In this document: in pieces, positions 1 through 8,193 of the stretch | How positions within the stretch are numbered: position 1 is the first letter of the stretch | How the letters are laid out: every line of letters begins with the position of its first letter | From: Natronobacillus azotifigens | GTDB taxonomy: Bacteria > Bacillota > Bacilli > Bacillales > Amphibacillaceae | Reading direction: 5' to 3' | Length of the DNA stretch: 57,290 bases | Assembly (NCBI RefSeq): GCF_026805325.1 | Contig: NZ_JAPRAT010000025.1 | Location: forward strand, 1 to 57,290 | Notes under the pieces: model-generated | The model's input: the letters and a program-made list of their open reading frames with translations, nothing else | Told to the model about the DNA's origin: nothing | The model's database searches: none | Made by a program: the position numbers and the translations under genes

Positions 1-68
1 TCATATAAAGGAAACATTAATCATAGAGGTTTTTAAGCATTCTCTCATTGATTGTTCCGTGATGATAA

Positions 69-114
69 TAAAAAAGGCACAGTTACCATTAAGTTGAGGT
101 AACTGTCTTTTTTA
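69..114 (+). terminator. Rho-independent terminator
   Basis: A 9-bp stem (ACAGTTACC pairing with GGTAACTGT) is followed by a run of T. It probably ends transcription of a plus-strand gene lying upstream of the window. Confidence 0.75.
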
Positions 115-188
115 TACTCAAAATAAGAACTGCGTCAACCTCCTCGGTTTTACTTATTGTAAAGATAGCTTCCTATTATTTTTTAAAA

Positions 189-216
189 GGACCGGGCTGT
201 ATTTAGCCCGGTTTAT
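189..216. terminator. GC-rich hairpin, probable terminator
   Basis: ACCGGGCT and AGCCCGGT form a perfect 8-bp stem with a 6-base loop. The T tract after it is short and broken (TTTATCTT). The rest of positions 1-347 holds no gene that I can see. Confidence 0.55.
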
Positions 217-347
217 CTTATTGAATGTAAGTAGTTTGACGTGGGCCATTCTTCGATTGAAAATATACCGATTCATACAAAGGTATTTCGGATACCGAAA
301 AAATATAGTAAAATAAATGATAACAACAGTAAAGAGGAGTGGATGAA

Positions 348-2126
348 ATGAAAGAAGATTTAAAGCAAGTATGGGATTTGGATTCGGTTTTTTCGGGAGG
401 AAGCGGATCTACTGAATTAAAAGCATATTTTCAAGAAACTGAACAAAGTTTAACTGAGTTAACTGAAAACGTAAACCGTTTTACTGATCAGCCAGCAAAA
501 ATAACGAATACTGAATTTGCCGAATTAGTAGAACATATTCGAATCGCAAGAGTACATATTGGTGAAATAGGTGCGTTTATTAGTTGTTTGTTAGCGCAAG
601 ATGTTACGGATAAAGAAGCCAAATTATTAGCAGGGAGAAGAAGTAGCCTCGCTGCACAATTTGGAAAATTAATTACGAATTTTGATTTGGCCTTAGCAGA
701 AATTCCAGAGCAACGTTGGGGTGAATTATTGGAAGATCCTTCTATTAAACCAATTACTTTCATATTAAATGAACATCGTGATCAAGCAAAAGATAAGCTT
801 CCAGCGGAACAGGAAGCGTTGCTAAAAGATTTATCTGTAGATGGATATCATGCATGGGGGGAAATGTATAATAATATTGTTGGAAAGATCTCTATCCCTT
901 GGGATGATCATAGCTTATCGGTAGAACAGGTTACTAACAAATTAAGTGATAGTAACCGTGAAGTGAGGGAAAAAGCATTTGAAAAATTAGAACAAGCCTG
1001 GTTTAAAGAAACAGACTTATTCACAGATACTTTAAATCACTTAGCTGGTTTTCGTGTACAAACATATGCACATCGAGGTTGGGGTGATGTATTAAAAGAA
1101 CCTTTATCATATAACCGGATGTCCAAACAAACGCTAACTACAATGTGGGATACAATTACAGCGAATAAACCTGCTTTTTATGATTATTTACAAAGAAAAG
1201 CTGATTTGTTTGGTATTGAAAAACTTGATTGGTTTGATTTAGAAGCTCCGATATCAACTGAAACTAAAACTGTCGATTATCAAACAGCAGCAAAAACAAT
1301 TGTAGCACAATTTAGTAAATTTAGTGAACGGATGGCGAAATTTTCAAAGCGAGCTTTTGAAGAATCGTGGATTGAAGCAGAAGATCGTTCAGGGAAACGA
1401 CCAGGTGGGTTTTGTACAAGTTTTCCAAAAAGTAAACAAACACGAATATTCATGACTTATGCTGGAAGTGCTTCGAACGTTGCGACGTTAGCTCACGAAT
1501 TAGGTCATGGATATCATCAACATGTAATGGATGAGTTGGACGTGCTAAATCAAGACTATGCAATGAATGTTGCAGAAACAGCGTCTACGCTGGCTGAGAT
1601 GATCGTTGCTGATGCAGCTGTTAAAGAGGCATCATCAAAGGAAGAGAAAATTGCATTATTAGAAGATAAAATTCAACGAAGCATTGCATTTTTCATGAAT
1701 ATACATGCCCGTTTCTTGTTTGAAACTCGTTTCTATGAAGCACGCAAAGAAGGATATGTATCAACTGATCAACTGAATCAGTTAATGGAAGAGGCACAAA
1801 AAGAAGCATATGGTGATCAATTAGCATCTTATCATCCTACTTTCTGGGCTTCCAAATTACATTTCCACATTACTGGAGTTCCTTTTTACAATTTTCCATA
1901 TACATTTGGATATTTATTTAGTTTAGGTATCTATGCTTATGCACAAGAAAACCAAGCGGATTTCTCTTCATTTTATGACGAACTATTAAAAGATACTGGG
2001 CGAATGACAGCAGAACAACTGGCAGAGAAGCATTTACAAGTGAATTTGGAAGAGCCAACTTTTTGGCAAAATGCTATCGATTTGTGTGTGAAAGATGTCG
2101 AAACATTTCTAATGCTTACAAAGTAA
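348..2126 (+). CDS. pepF: M3-family oligoendopeptidase, PepF type
   Basis: Cytoplasmic zinc metallopeptidase of family M3 (thimet/oligoendopeptidase F type) that would cleave short peptides. The protein is 592 residues, normal for the family. The gluzincin motif HELGH sits in LAHELGHGYHQHV near residue 390, with a downstream glutamate in the NVAETASTLAEM segment as the expected third zinc ligand. A GTG in frame at 339 would add three residues, but GGAG at 336-339 is correctly spaced from the ATG at 348, so I chose the latter. It stands alone: two terminator-like hairpins precede it and a repeat element follows. The family is clear; the true substrates are not known from sequence. Confidence 0.9.
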   Translation: MKEDLKQVWDLDSVFSGGSGSTELKAYFQETEQSLTELTENVNRFTDQPAKITNTEFAELVEHIRIARVHIGEIGAFISCLLAQDVTDKEAKLLAGRRSSLAAQFGKLITNFDLALAEIPEQRWGELLEDPSIKPITFILNEHRDQAKDKLPAEQEALLKDLSVDGYHAWGEMYNNIVGKISIPWDDHSLSVEQVTNKLSDSNREVREKAFEKLEQAWFKETDLFTDTLNHLAGFRVQTYAHRGWGDVLKEPLSYNRMSKQTLTTMWDTITANKPAFYDYLQRKADLFGIEKLDWFDLEAPISTETKTVDYQTAAKTIVAQFSKFSERMAKFSKRAFEESWIEAEDRSGKRPGGFCTSFPKSKQTRIFMTYAGSASNVATLAHELGHGYHQHVMDELDVLNQDYAMNVAETASTLAEMIVADAAVKEASSKEEKIALLEDKIQRSIAFFMNIHARFLFETRFYEARKEGYVSTDQLNQLMEEAQKEAYGDQLASYHPTFWASKLHFHITGVPFYNFPYTFGYLFSLGIYAYAQENQADFSSFYDELLKDTGRMTAEQLAEKHLQVNLEEPTFWQNAIDLCVKDVETFLMLTK

Positions 2127-2136
2127 TCCAGTGAAT

Positions 2137-2323
2137 AAATTTTATCTCGGAGCAACCGTCCGTAAGACTCCCACTTCAAAACAACAAGAATATCAAGTTG
2201 TTTAAGTGGGAGTAACGGATGCTAGCACCCCGAATGGTTCAAAGGCCTTTAGGTCATCCTTTAGGACTAACAATCAGTGGGGGAATACCTAAAAACCCCC
2301 ACTGATTGAAGTTTCACTTTATA
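2137..2323 (+). repeat. Dispersed repeat family A, full-length copy 1 (IS605 right-end/guide-RNA-like)
   Basis: About 187 bp, nearly the same as the copy at 45416-45600 and related to those at 15426-15584, 6161-6270 and 17347-17475. It contains a first stem (ACTCCCACTT with AAGTGGGAGT around 2168-2213), a conserved GCTAGCACCCCGAA segment, and a distal stem (CAATCAGTGGGGG with CCCCCACTGATTG at 2271-2308) just before the conserved end GAAGTTTCACTTTA. A subterminal hairpin close to one end and a structured body are features of IS200/IS605 right ends and TnpB guide RNAs. No transposase or tnpB lies nearby, so this would be a non-autonomous or solo-end relic. The repeat is seen directly; the IS605 assignment is inference. 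Confidence 0.75.
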
Positions 2324-2326
2324 GCA

Positions 2327-2363
2327 TGCAAAAAAATAGTGGGGACATTCCTCACTTTTTTTG
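2327..2363. terminator. Bidirectional terminator hairpin
   Basis: AGTGGGGA and TTCCTCACT pair imperfectly and are flanked by A7 and T7, so the hairpin can work on both strands. It lies just past the stop codon of the minus-strand gene that starts at 2664. Confidence 0.7.
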
Positions 2364-2373
2364 CGTTCTTTTA

Positions 2374-2664
2374 TTATAAACCTTTTTTAGCAAAAATAGC
2401 ATCAATGAATGATTTGGGATTTTGGTTCGTTTGAAAGGTGATAATTCCACTTATGGTATACAATTGTAAAAAATATATTGTGCCTGACAATTGTCGATAG
2501 CAACAATCATATAACTGGGTGTACGGATATACCTTACCATTTGAAGTTGTAAGTTCGTTTTCACCAAGGAACAATTCGTGTGTAAATTCTTCTATTACTA
2601 CTTGATTGTTAATAATATTCCGGTCTGTAGTGAAATAGCATAATGTTTGAACATCTAATGACAT
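2374..2664 (-). CDS. Small hypothetical protein, 96 residues
   Basis: I do not recognise this gene. The product is 96 residues, has no signal peptide or clear membrane segment, and is rich in aromatic residues and threonine (alternating YTQLYDCCYR and IYFLQLYT stretches suggest beta strands). It has a cysteine pair at the centre. The ATG at 2664 is preceded by a weak AAGGATGA ribosome binding site. It is monocistronic on the minus strand and ends at a bidirectional hairpin. An open frame of this length with normal composition between a repeat and the spoVA operon is likely a real gene, but no function can be given. Confidence 0.55.
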   Translation of the reverse strand: MSLDVQTLCYFTTDRNIINNQVVIEEFTHELFLGENELTTSNGKVYPYTQLYDCCYRQLSGTIYFLQLYTISGIITFQTNQNPKSFIDAIFAKKGL

Positions 2665-2976
2665 CTAATCATCCTTATTCGAAGTTTTTTCCACTACATT
2701 CATTATGATTGGTAATCCGGACAGAATCAAATTGTTTTCAATGCAAATAAAGATAGGTTGTTTAACATATGGAACAGTTTGAGAAACAAAGGGAATTCAG
2801 AATAACACCTGTTCAAAATAAACTAAACGATTAAGATGTTTGTGATGAACCTAGAATTCAATAGCAAATTAACCTTGTTATAGGTTATTAACGAGTGCTT
2901 AAATATTTTAAAGGGGCATGACGATTCCCGTCATGCCGAAGGTCTATCTATAAGTAAAGTTCTTACATGTTACCTC
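2665..2976. other. 312-bp intergenic region
   Basis: AT-rich stretch between the spoVA operon and the small hypothetical gene. Apart from the hairpin at 2910-2937 I see no gene, repeat or clear promoter in it. Confidence 0.6.
2910..2937 (-). terminator. Terminator of the spoVA operon
   Basis: GGCATGACG and CGTCATGCC form a perfect 9-bp stem about 40 bp after the SpoVAEb stop codon. On the minus strand it is followed by CCCTTTAAAATATTT, an imperfect T tract. Confidence 0.6.
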
Positions 2977-3327
2977 TTACCCTTTAGGTTTAAAAATCAA
3001 TGCTCCAATCATACCAAACACGATTGCTGAAGAAATACCAGAGCTTGTGACTTCAAACATTCCTGTCGCGACCCCGATAATTCCAGACTTTTCAGCTTCT
3101 TGCATAGCACCGTGAACGAGTGAATTGCCGAAACTTGTAATGGGAACAGTGGCTCCTGCTCCCGCAAAGTCAATTAATGGTTCATAGAGTTCAAATCCAG
3201 CTAATATAGCTCCCATGACAACCAATATGCTTAAGGTTTGTCCGGGTGTTTTTTTGAAAATATCCATAATAAGTTGTCCGATTAGACAAATAAGCCCACC
3301 AATTAAAAATGCCCAAATAAAAACCAT
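2977..3327 (-). CDS. spoVAEb: Stage V sporulation protein AE (SpoVAEb type)
   Basis: Integral membrane subunit of the SpoVA channel that moves dipicolinic acid with calcium into the developing spore and releases it at germination. The 116-residue length fits the SpoVAEb form. It has hydrophobic helices at both ends and the family segment with GAGATVPITSFGNSLVHGA in the middle, a motif it shares with SpoVAC (GAGTAVPVTGFGNAV). Its ATG overlaps the stop of spoVAD by one base (TAATG), so the genes are translationally coupled. It is the last gene of a four-gene operon: lipoprotein, spoVAC, spoVAD, spoVAEb. Confidence 0.93.
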   Translation of the reverse strand: MVFIWAFLIGGLICLIGQLIMDIFKKTPGQTLSILVVMGAILAGFELYEPLIDFAGAGATVPITSFGNSLVHGAMQEAEKSGIIGVATGMFEVTSSGISSAIVFGMIGALIFKPKG

Positions 3328-4337
3328 TATACCCCTCCGTTCTCTATGGAAACTGCGTGGGCAATTGTAGGAATGGATTGATTTTGTGAAGCGGAAAGTG
3401 GGGATAGTAACGCACCAGTTGCCACGATAAGAATTTTATTTAATTGTTTATTGTTCATCTTTTTCCATAAATGTCCATAAGTGACTACGGCTGAACAACC
3501 GGCACCACTTCCACCAGCAAATACTTCTTGATTACTTTTATATAACATAAGCCCACAATCTTTAAATTTATTCTCATTTATTTGAATGCCTTGATCTTGT
3601 AACATTTCCAGGGCAATGGAATTACCTATCTCTCCTAGATCCCCTGTAACTATTAGATCGTAATAATTAACATCCACTGCCCGTTCGGCTAAGTGTGTAC
3701 TTATTGTATCGACTGCGGCTGGAGCCATTGCTGCACCCATGTTCAAAGGATCTGATTGATTTAGATCTACAACTTTACCTATAGTTGCACTCGTTATTTC
3801 TGGTCCTGTTCCTATCTTGCTAACCAAACCAACACCGGCACCTGTAACTGTCCATTGTGATGTTGGTGGTTTTTGTGCACCATAATCAGTTGGATAACGA
3901 AATTGTTTTTCGACTGCGCCATGGTGGCTACCAGTTCCAGTAAGAACAAAATCTGCTCCATTCGTGTCTACAAAATAACTAGCTAGAGCTAATGCTCCTG
4001 TTGAGGTTGCACAAGCATTAGAGATACCTAAAAAAGGTATCTTATTATTTCGAGCAGCAAAATTCGTCGGAGTCATTTGGTTTACGAGATCACCACTTAG
4101 AAAAAAATTAACATCTTCAAATCTCATTTTTTGTTTTTGAATTGCGATTTTGCAAGCATCTTCAATGAGTTGCTGTTCAGCTTGTTCAAAGGAAGGTTGT
4201 TTCATGAACAAGTCTTTGTGCAAAAGATCAAAATCATCAGCAAGTTTACCCTCTGATTCAATAGGACCTCCTACTGTTCCAGTAGAGATAATCTTCGGTT
4301 TTTGATTGAATAGCCATGTTTGTCGTCCTAGTAGCAC
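3327..4337 (-). CDS. spoVAD: Stage V sporulation protein AD
   Basis: Soluble, thiolase-fold subunit of the SpoVA complex, known in B. subtilis to bind dipicolinic acid and to sit on the inner spore membrane. The 336-residue length matches the family. It carries the thiolase-like stretch ISNACATSTGALALASYFV near residue 110 and VTGAGVGLVSKIG near residue 170. The start is GTG, sharing its G with the TAG stop of spoVAC (TAGTG), with GGGGG in the end of spoVAC as ribosome binding site. This tight overlap on both sides shows a coupled operon. Confidence 0.95.
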   Translation of the reverse strand: MLLGRQTWLFNQKPKIISTGTVGGPIESEGKLADDFDLLHKDLFMKQPSFEQAEQQLIEDACKIAIQKQKMRFEDVNFFLSGDLVNQMTPTNFAARNNKIPFLGISNACATSTGALALASYFVDTNGADFVLTGTGSHHGAVEKQFRYPTDYGAQKPPTSQWTVTGAGVGLVSKIGTGPEITSATIGKVVDLNQSDPLNMGAAMAPAAVDTISTHLAERAVDVNYYDLIVTGDLGEIGNSIALEMLQDQGIQINENKFKDCGLMLYKSNQEVFAGGSGAGCSAVVTYGHLWKKMNNKQLNKILIVATGALLSPLSASQNQSIPTIAHAVSIENGGV

Positions 4338-4804
4338 TAAATAACCCCCATTTGAATAAGAATTGTTTTGGTTAATGCAATGACAAATGCAGAAAAGACT
4401 CCAAACAAAATGACAGAACCAGCTAATTTAAACATGTTCCCACCAACCCCTTGAACAAAGCCTTCTGTTCGGTGTTCAATCGCAGCTGAAATAACTGCAT
4501 TACCGAACCCGGTTACGGGTACCGCAGTGCCAGCACCGGAGAACTGTGCTATTTTGTCGTAAACCCCGAAACCGGTCAATAACATTGTAATGAAGATTAG
4601 TGTTGCGACGGTAGGGTCACCAACAGTTTGTTCGGAAAAATCAAAAAAGTAAATATAAATAAAACTGATTACTTGTCCGATTAAAGAGATAGTTCCACCA
4701 ACAAAAAAGGCTATCATACAATTTTTAACTATCGGACGCTTTTTTTCGTGTTTATCAGCTAATTTCTGATACTCTTCCTTACTAATTTTGCGATTGGAAC
4801 TCAT
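4337..4804 (-). CDS. spoVAC: Stage V sporulation protein AC
   Basis: Membrane subunit of the SpoVA dipicolinate channel; SpoVAC of B. subtilis behaves as a mechanosensitive pore. The protein is 155 residues with a charged N-terminus (SKEEYQKLADKHEKK) followed by about four hydrophobic segments and the GAGTAVPVTGFGNAV signature around residues 88-103. The ATG at 4804 follows a good GGAGGGATAATA site. It is coupled to spoVAD downstream and preceded by the lipoprotein gene 11 bp upstream. A forespore (sigma-G) promoter is expected; I could not fix one with confidence. Confidence 0.95.
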   Translation of the reverse strand: MSSNRKISKEEYQKLADKHEKKRPIVKNCMIAFFVGGTISLIGQVISFIYIYFFDFSEQTVGDPTVATLIFITMLLTGFGVYDKIAQFSGAGTAVPVTGFGNAVISAAIEHRTEGFVQGVGGNMFKLAGSVILFGVFSAFVIALTKTILIQMGVI

Positions 4805-4815
4805 TATTATCCCTC

Positions 4816-5277
4816 CTAATTTCTTGGTGTGACAATCTCTTTAACTTTTTGAAATTGAACATCGAATTCTGCTTGATTGAGGTTTTGGTCCCTTATGTGA
4901 TATTTTAATCGATCAATTTCTAGAAAGAATTTTTGATCAGAAGATACAGTAGACTTAAGGTCTGGGTCGAAGTTTTTCAGTTCATCTTTCACTTTTTCTT
5001 CAATTTGTTGTTCATTGAATTGTTCAAATGTCGATGCCTTTATTGCTAGAAGAATTTCATCTTTGTTCATCACACTTGTGACCTCGATAATGGAATCGAA
5101 TTTATCTAACACATGTCGATTGATCGCTTCTTGCTCGTATCCAGCATAATTCATTTGTCTCACTTGAATTGGGTTGATTGGTTCTTCGTCTAGTGTTAGC
5201 CCAACACCAGCACACGCAGCAAGAGTTATTATTACTAACGATATAGCAAGTAAACGGATTAGTATTTTATTTTTCAT
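4816..5277 (-). CDS. YhcN/YlaJ-type sporulation lipoprotein
   Basis: A 153-residue lipoprotein: basic start, hydrophobic helix and lipobox LAAC give an N-terminal cysteine near residue 21. The rest is charged and resembles YhcN/YlaJ spore-membrane lipoproteins, with a region rich in acidic, Lys and Gln residues (NEQQIEEKVKDELKNFDPDL). I chose the ATG at 5277, which has GGTGGTG as ribosome site and gives a canonical lipoprotein signal; the upstream ATG codons would put extra residues ahead of it. It leads the operon with spoVAC, spoVAD and spoVAEb. The same lipoprotein-AC-AD-AEb order occurs in the mobile spoVA2mob operons linked to heat-resistant spores; the DUF1657 and DUF421 genes of those operons are missing here. 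Confidence 0.8.
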   Translation of the reverse strand: MKNKILIRLLAISLVIITLAACAGVGLTLDEEPINPIQVRQMNYAGYEQEAINRHVLDKFDSIIEVTSVMNKDEILLAIKASTFEQFNEQQIEEKVKDELKNFDPDLKSTVSSDQKFFLEIDRLKYHIRDQNLNQAEFDVQFQKVKEIVTPRN

Positions 5278-5340
5278 ATTTTTCACCACCATTTCATTGT
5301 TTCCTGTAGTTTTTGAAAAAACGAATGAATTTATACAACA

Positions 5341-5374
5341 AAAAAACGCCAATAAGTTTTGACGTTTTTACAAA
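5341..5374 (-). terminator. nfrA terminator
   Basis: On the minus strand AAAAACGTCAAAA pairs with TTGGCGTTTTT and is followed by T. It lies directly after the nfrA stop codon and separates nfrA from the spoVA operon. Confidence 0.7.
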
Positions 5375-5383
5375 AAAGAAGGT

Positions 5384-6130
5384 TTATTTTTTATTGAATT
5401 TTTTTTCTTGTAAGTAGGGAGTTAATCTTGCTCCTCTAGGTTTTTTTAAGTTTTCTATTACCTGTTTTGTCCAGTGATCCGTGCGTTTATTTGTACTTCT
5501 TGACAGATAATATTCTTCAATTTTTTGATCGAAAATAGCTAATTGCTCTGCTTGTATTTGATCATTAGCGTATTCATTTTCAAAATAGAAAGCTTTTTGT
5601 GGTAAACGTGGCTTTTGTTCTGGATTATCGTCAGGATAACCGATAGCAATACCGAACAGAGGTATTACATGTTCTGGTAATTTCATTAATTGATCTACTT
5701 TATCCATATCTCTTCGTATACTTCCAATATAACAAATCCCTAAGCCCATTGATTCAGCAGCTAATGCTGCATTTTGAGCGGCAATAGTAGCATCAACAGT
5801 AGCAATTAATAAATTTTCTGTACTAGAAACATTTTCAGAAATAATAGCTTTTTCATCATCTGAAGCCTCGATCATATGACGATGAAAGTCTGCACAGAAA
5901 AGTAAAAAATGGCTGTTTTTCTCTATATATGGTTGACCAGAAATGGATGCCAAAGCTGCTTTTTTTTCAGGGTCAGTTACACCTATGATTGAGTATGCCA
6001 TTAAGTAGCTTGAAGTGGAGCCAAAACTAGCAGCTTGAATAATTTGTTGAATTTGATCATCTGTTAGTTTCTGGTCAGTAAACTTTCTGATCGTCCGATG
6101 ATTTACCATTGTTTTTATTGTTTCGTTCAT
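5384..6130 (-). CDS. nfrA: NADPH-dependent FMN nitroreductase/oxidoreductase, NfrA type
   Basis: Nitroreductase-family flavoprotein of the NfsA/NfrA group; 248 residues, equal to B. subtilis NfrA (YwcG). Such enzymes use NADPH and bound FMN to reduce free FMN, nitro-compounds or disulfides in the cytosol. The N-terminal HRTIRKFTDQ motif is the FMN-phosphate site; AASFGSTSSYLMAYSIIGV and AAQNAALAAESMGLGICYIGSIR are typical family blocks, and the basic tail (NKRTDHWTKQ) is also usual. The gene is monocistronic, with a terminator behind it and a repeat copy just upstream of its ribosome site (GGAGAG). Confidence 0.88.
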   Translation of the reverse strand: MNETIKTMVNHRTIRKFTDQKLTDDQIQQIIQAASFGSTSSYLMAYSIIGVTDPEKKAALASISGQPYIEKNSHFLLFCADFHRHMIEASDDEKAIISENVSSTENLLIATVDATIAAQNAALAAESMGLGICYIGSIRRDMDKVDQLMKLPEHVIPLFGIAIGYPDDNPEQKPRLPQKAFYFENEYANDQIQAEQLAIFDQKIEEYYLSRSTNKRTDHWTKQVIENLKKPRGARLTPYLQEKKFNKK

Positions 6131-6160
6131 CTAACTCTCTCCTTTTAATTTTTTTCCTGA

Positions 6161-6270
6161 AGGAACAAACGCTAGTACTCCGAATACCGGTGTGAACAGC
6201 TTTCGTTCCTCCTTTAGAGCTAACAACCAATGAGGAAACTTAAACTCCCACTGATTGAAGTTGCACTTTT
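6161..6270 (+). repeat. Repeat family A, 5'-truncated copy 2
   Basis: Matches the distal half of the 2137-2323 element: ACGCTAGTACTCCGAA, TCCTTTAGAGCTAACAA, and the end CACTGATTGAAGTTGCACTTTT. The distal stem is damaged (CAATGAGG versus CCCACTGATTG). It fills the gap between nfrA and the envelope operon. Confidence 0.7.
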
Positions 6271-6276
6271 GTCTTT

Positions 6277-7017
6277 TTAATCAAATGTGACCTGAACTTC
6301 TTGTGTGTTCTGTGATAATTCGTACCATGTATTTAATTGTTCATCTGTCGGTTCATTTACAGCTGGAAGTGTTACAGTGATCGTTTTGTTATCTTGCCAA
6401 TTGACTTCAATAATGGGCCAAAGAAATTGATGTAATTGGAAGTTCGTTTCATCAATAGTATTTAACGATAGTGCATTCCAAGTATTTAGATCAAAAACAA
6501 TGATTTTTTGCTTGGTCCATAATTCTGATTCCCCTGGGCGTTCAAACACGAGTAACAGCTTATCCTCATCAGGAGAGATATTTATCGATTTTAAAGTAGC
6601 ATTATCCGCCAATAATTTTGATCTCTCCGTTTCTGTATTTAATAGTAAATAGGAACATGTGTTATCAACACAAGCAAAAGATAAAACGAAGAGTGGAGCC
6701 ACCTTGTCTAACTCCTCGCTGTCTATCACGCGAGTAAGCTCCATTTGTTCAATCGCTTGTTTCCGATTTTGATGCTTAGCTAAGTAATTGTTAAGAATCG
6801 GTATTTGATCTAAATGCAATGAAATTTGCTGCATAGGTAAAGTGAATTCTAGAATCCGTTGAACTTCTTCCTCATCTTCACTCTCTTGTTCGATTAAGTT
6901 GATGTCTTCATCATCAACATTCGTTTCTTCCTGTACGATAATTGGAGCTTGATTGGAACACCCTATTAAAAGAAGAGTGAAAAAAAAGATTAGAAAGAAT
7001 AATTTTTTCATTTTCAT
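6277..7017 (-). CDS. Hypothetical lipoprotein, last gene of envelope operon
   Basis: I do not recognise a family. The 246-residue product has a clear lipoprotein signal (Lys-rich start, phenylalanine-rich helix, lipobox LIGC with Cys20), then a very acidic linker (residues 27-52, rich in Glu/Asp) and a folded domain. The ATG at 7017 follows AGAGGTGAAGATAC. It begins 18 bp after the stop of the HtrA-like protease gene, so it is the fourth gene of a minus-strand operon with signal peptidase, zinc-ribbon protein and protease. All four products are membrane or outer-face proteins, which suggests a common role in export or envelope quality control. The function is unknown. Confidence 0.75.
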   Translation of the reverse strand: MKMKKLFFLIFFFTLLLIGCSNQAPIIVQEETNVDDEDINLIEQESEDEEEVQRILEFTLPMQQISLHLDQIPILNNYLAKHQNRKQAIEQMELTRVIDSEELDKVAPLFVLSFACVDNTCSYLLLNTETERSKLLADNATLKSINISPDEDKLLLVFERPGESELWTKQKIIVFDLNTWNALSLNTIDETNFQLHQFLWPIIEVNWQDNKTITVTLPAVNEPTDEQLNTWYELSQNTQEVQVTFD

Positions 7018-7035
7018 GTATCTTCACCTCTAATA

Positions 7036-8172
7036 TTAAGTTGTTGATGTTTCGATTGTAAAGTCAATGATCTTTAACTGATCATTCTCATAAGCAACGA
7101 TAAAAGTATATATCGAGGATAATTGACGGTTATCATCAATCTCTGTTTTATTCACATCCGCAGTCACTAGTACGTGTTCTTTATCGTCAATATAATCACT
7201 TTCCATTTGAACAAGTTCTAATGTCTTTCCATGTGAAAATTTTCCGCGAAATGCCGAATAGTCCATATCGCTTTGTAACTGACTCCCTAATAGTGTATAT
7301 GCGTTTAAATAATCTCGCATCAATACACTTTCGAAGAAGTAGTTGATTAAGTAATCAGCATCCTCTTTTATTAGATCAGGCTCTCTTACTAGTGAGCGTG
7401 AATAATTTGGGAAAATTAAATCTTCATCCGTAACAGAAGTAGACCAGTTGGTCACGTCATCAATTATCGATTGAATGGGTATACTAAATGCAATTCCACT
7501 ATCATCAATCCCTGCAGCATTTACACCGACAACACGACCTGTATTTGTATCAACTAACGGACCTCCACTATTCCCTTGTCTAATATTTGCAGATATCTGA
7601 TAAACGTTGTCATACAAGAACTCATTAATTTCAAAAGAGCGATTGATACCAGATATTATCCCCAATGAAACAGAATTTTGAAATCCTAACGGGCTTCCTA
7701 CGGCAAGAACTTCTGCACCAATAGGAAGTCGATCGTTTACCTCGATTTCCATCGGTGTTTGATTGATTAATTGTGGAACTCGTATCACAGCTATATCTTG
7801 TTCTTCACCAATCCCAACGATTGCAGCAGGATATGTTTCTGCGTTTGCCATTGTAACAGTAATCGATCGAGCGTCTTGAATTACATGAGCATTTGTAATG
7901 ATATCACCACGTGTATTATATAAGAAACCTGAACCTATGCGATCATTATAATGAGTATCGACATTAATTTGCACGACATTTTTTTGTGTTTCATGAATAA
8001 TAGATTGTAAATCACTGTTCTCATTACTGTTATAATTGTAAACAGCAAGAACATTCTCTAGATCGAGCTCTTTGTTTACTTGATTTTGATAGGTGGTTAA
8101 GATGACAAATAAGCCAAGGATAGAACTAAGAGTTATGAAAGCAATAAGCATTATTTTTTTCCTTTTTAACAT
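7036..8172 (-). CDS. Membrane-anchored trypsin-like serine protease (HtrA-like, no PDZ)
   Basis: S1C-type protease anchored by an N-terminal helix (residues 7-27) with its catalytic domain outside the membrane. The triad is visible: His96 in TNAHV, Asp126 in EQDIAVI and Ser202 in RQGNSGGPLV. Unlike HtrA/HtrB/YyxA of Bacillus there is no PDZ domain; residues 255-378 instead form a different C-terminal domain (YLINYFFESVLMRDYLNAYTLLG onward) that looks like an NTF2-type or similar alpha/beta fold. The ATG at 8172 has AAGGAGAAACCTT upstream. It lies 21 bp after the zinc-ribbon gene and 18 bp before the lipoprotein gene. Confidence 0.85.
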   Translation of the reverse strand: MLKRKKIMLIAFITLSSILGLFVILTTYQNQVNKELDLENVLAVYNYNSNENSDLQSIIHETQKNVVQINVDTHYNDRIGSGFLYNTRGDIITNAHVIQDARSITVTMANAETYPAAIVGIGEEQDIAVIRVPQLINQTPMEIEVNDRLPIGAEVLAVGSPLGFQNSVSLGIISGINRSFEINEFLYDNVYQISANIRQGNSGGPLVDTNTGRVVGVNAAGIDDSGIAFSIPIQSIIDDVTNWSTSVTDEDLIFPNYSRSLVREPDLIKEDADYLINYFFESVLMRDYLNAYTLLGSQLQSDMDYSAFRGKFSHGKTLELVQMESDYIDDKEHVLVTADVNKTEIDDNRQLSSIYTFIVAYENDQLKIIDFTIETSTT

Positions 8173-8193
8173 AAGGTTTCTCCTTTGGTATCG

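Noticed and set aside
488..763. Minus-strand frame inside pepF, and many similar frames opposite other genes
   Set aside because: Shadow frames of real genes without ribosome sites.
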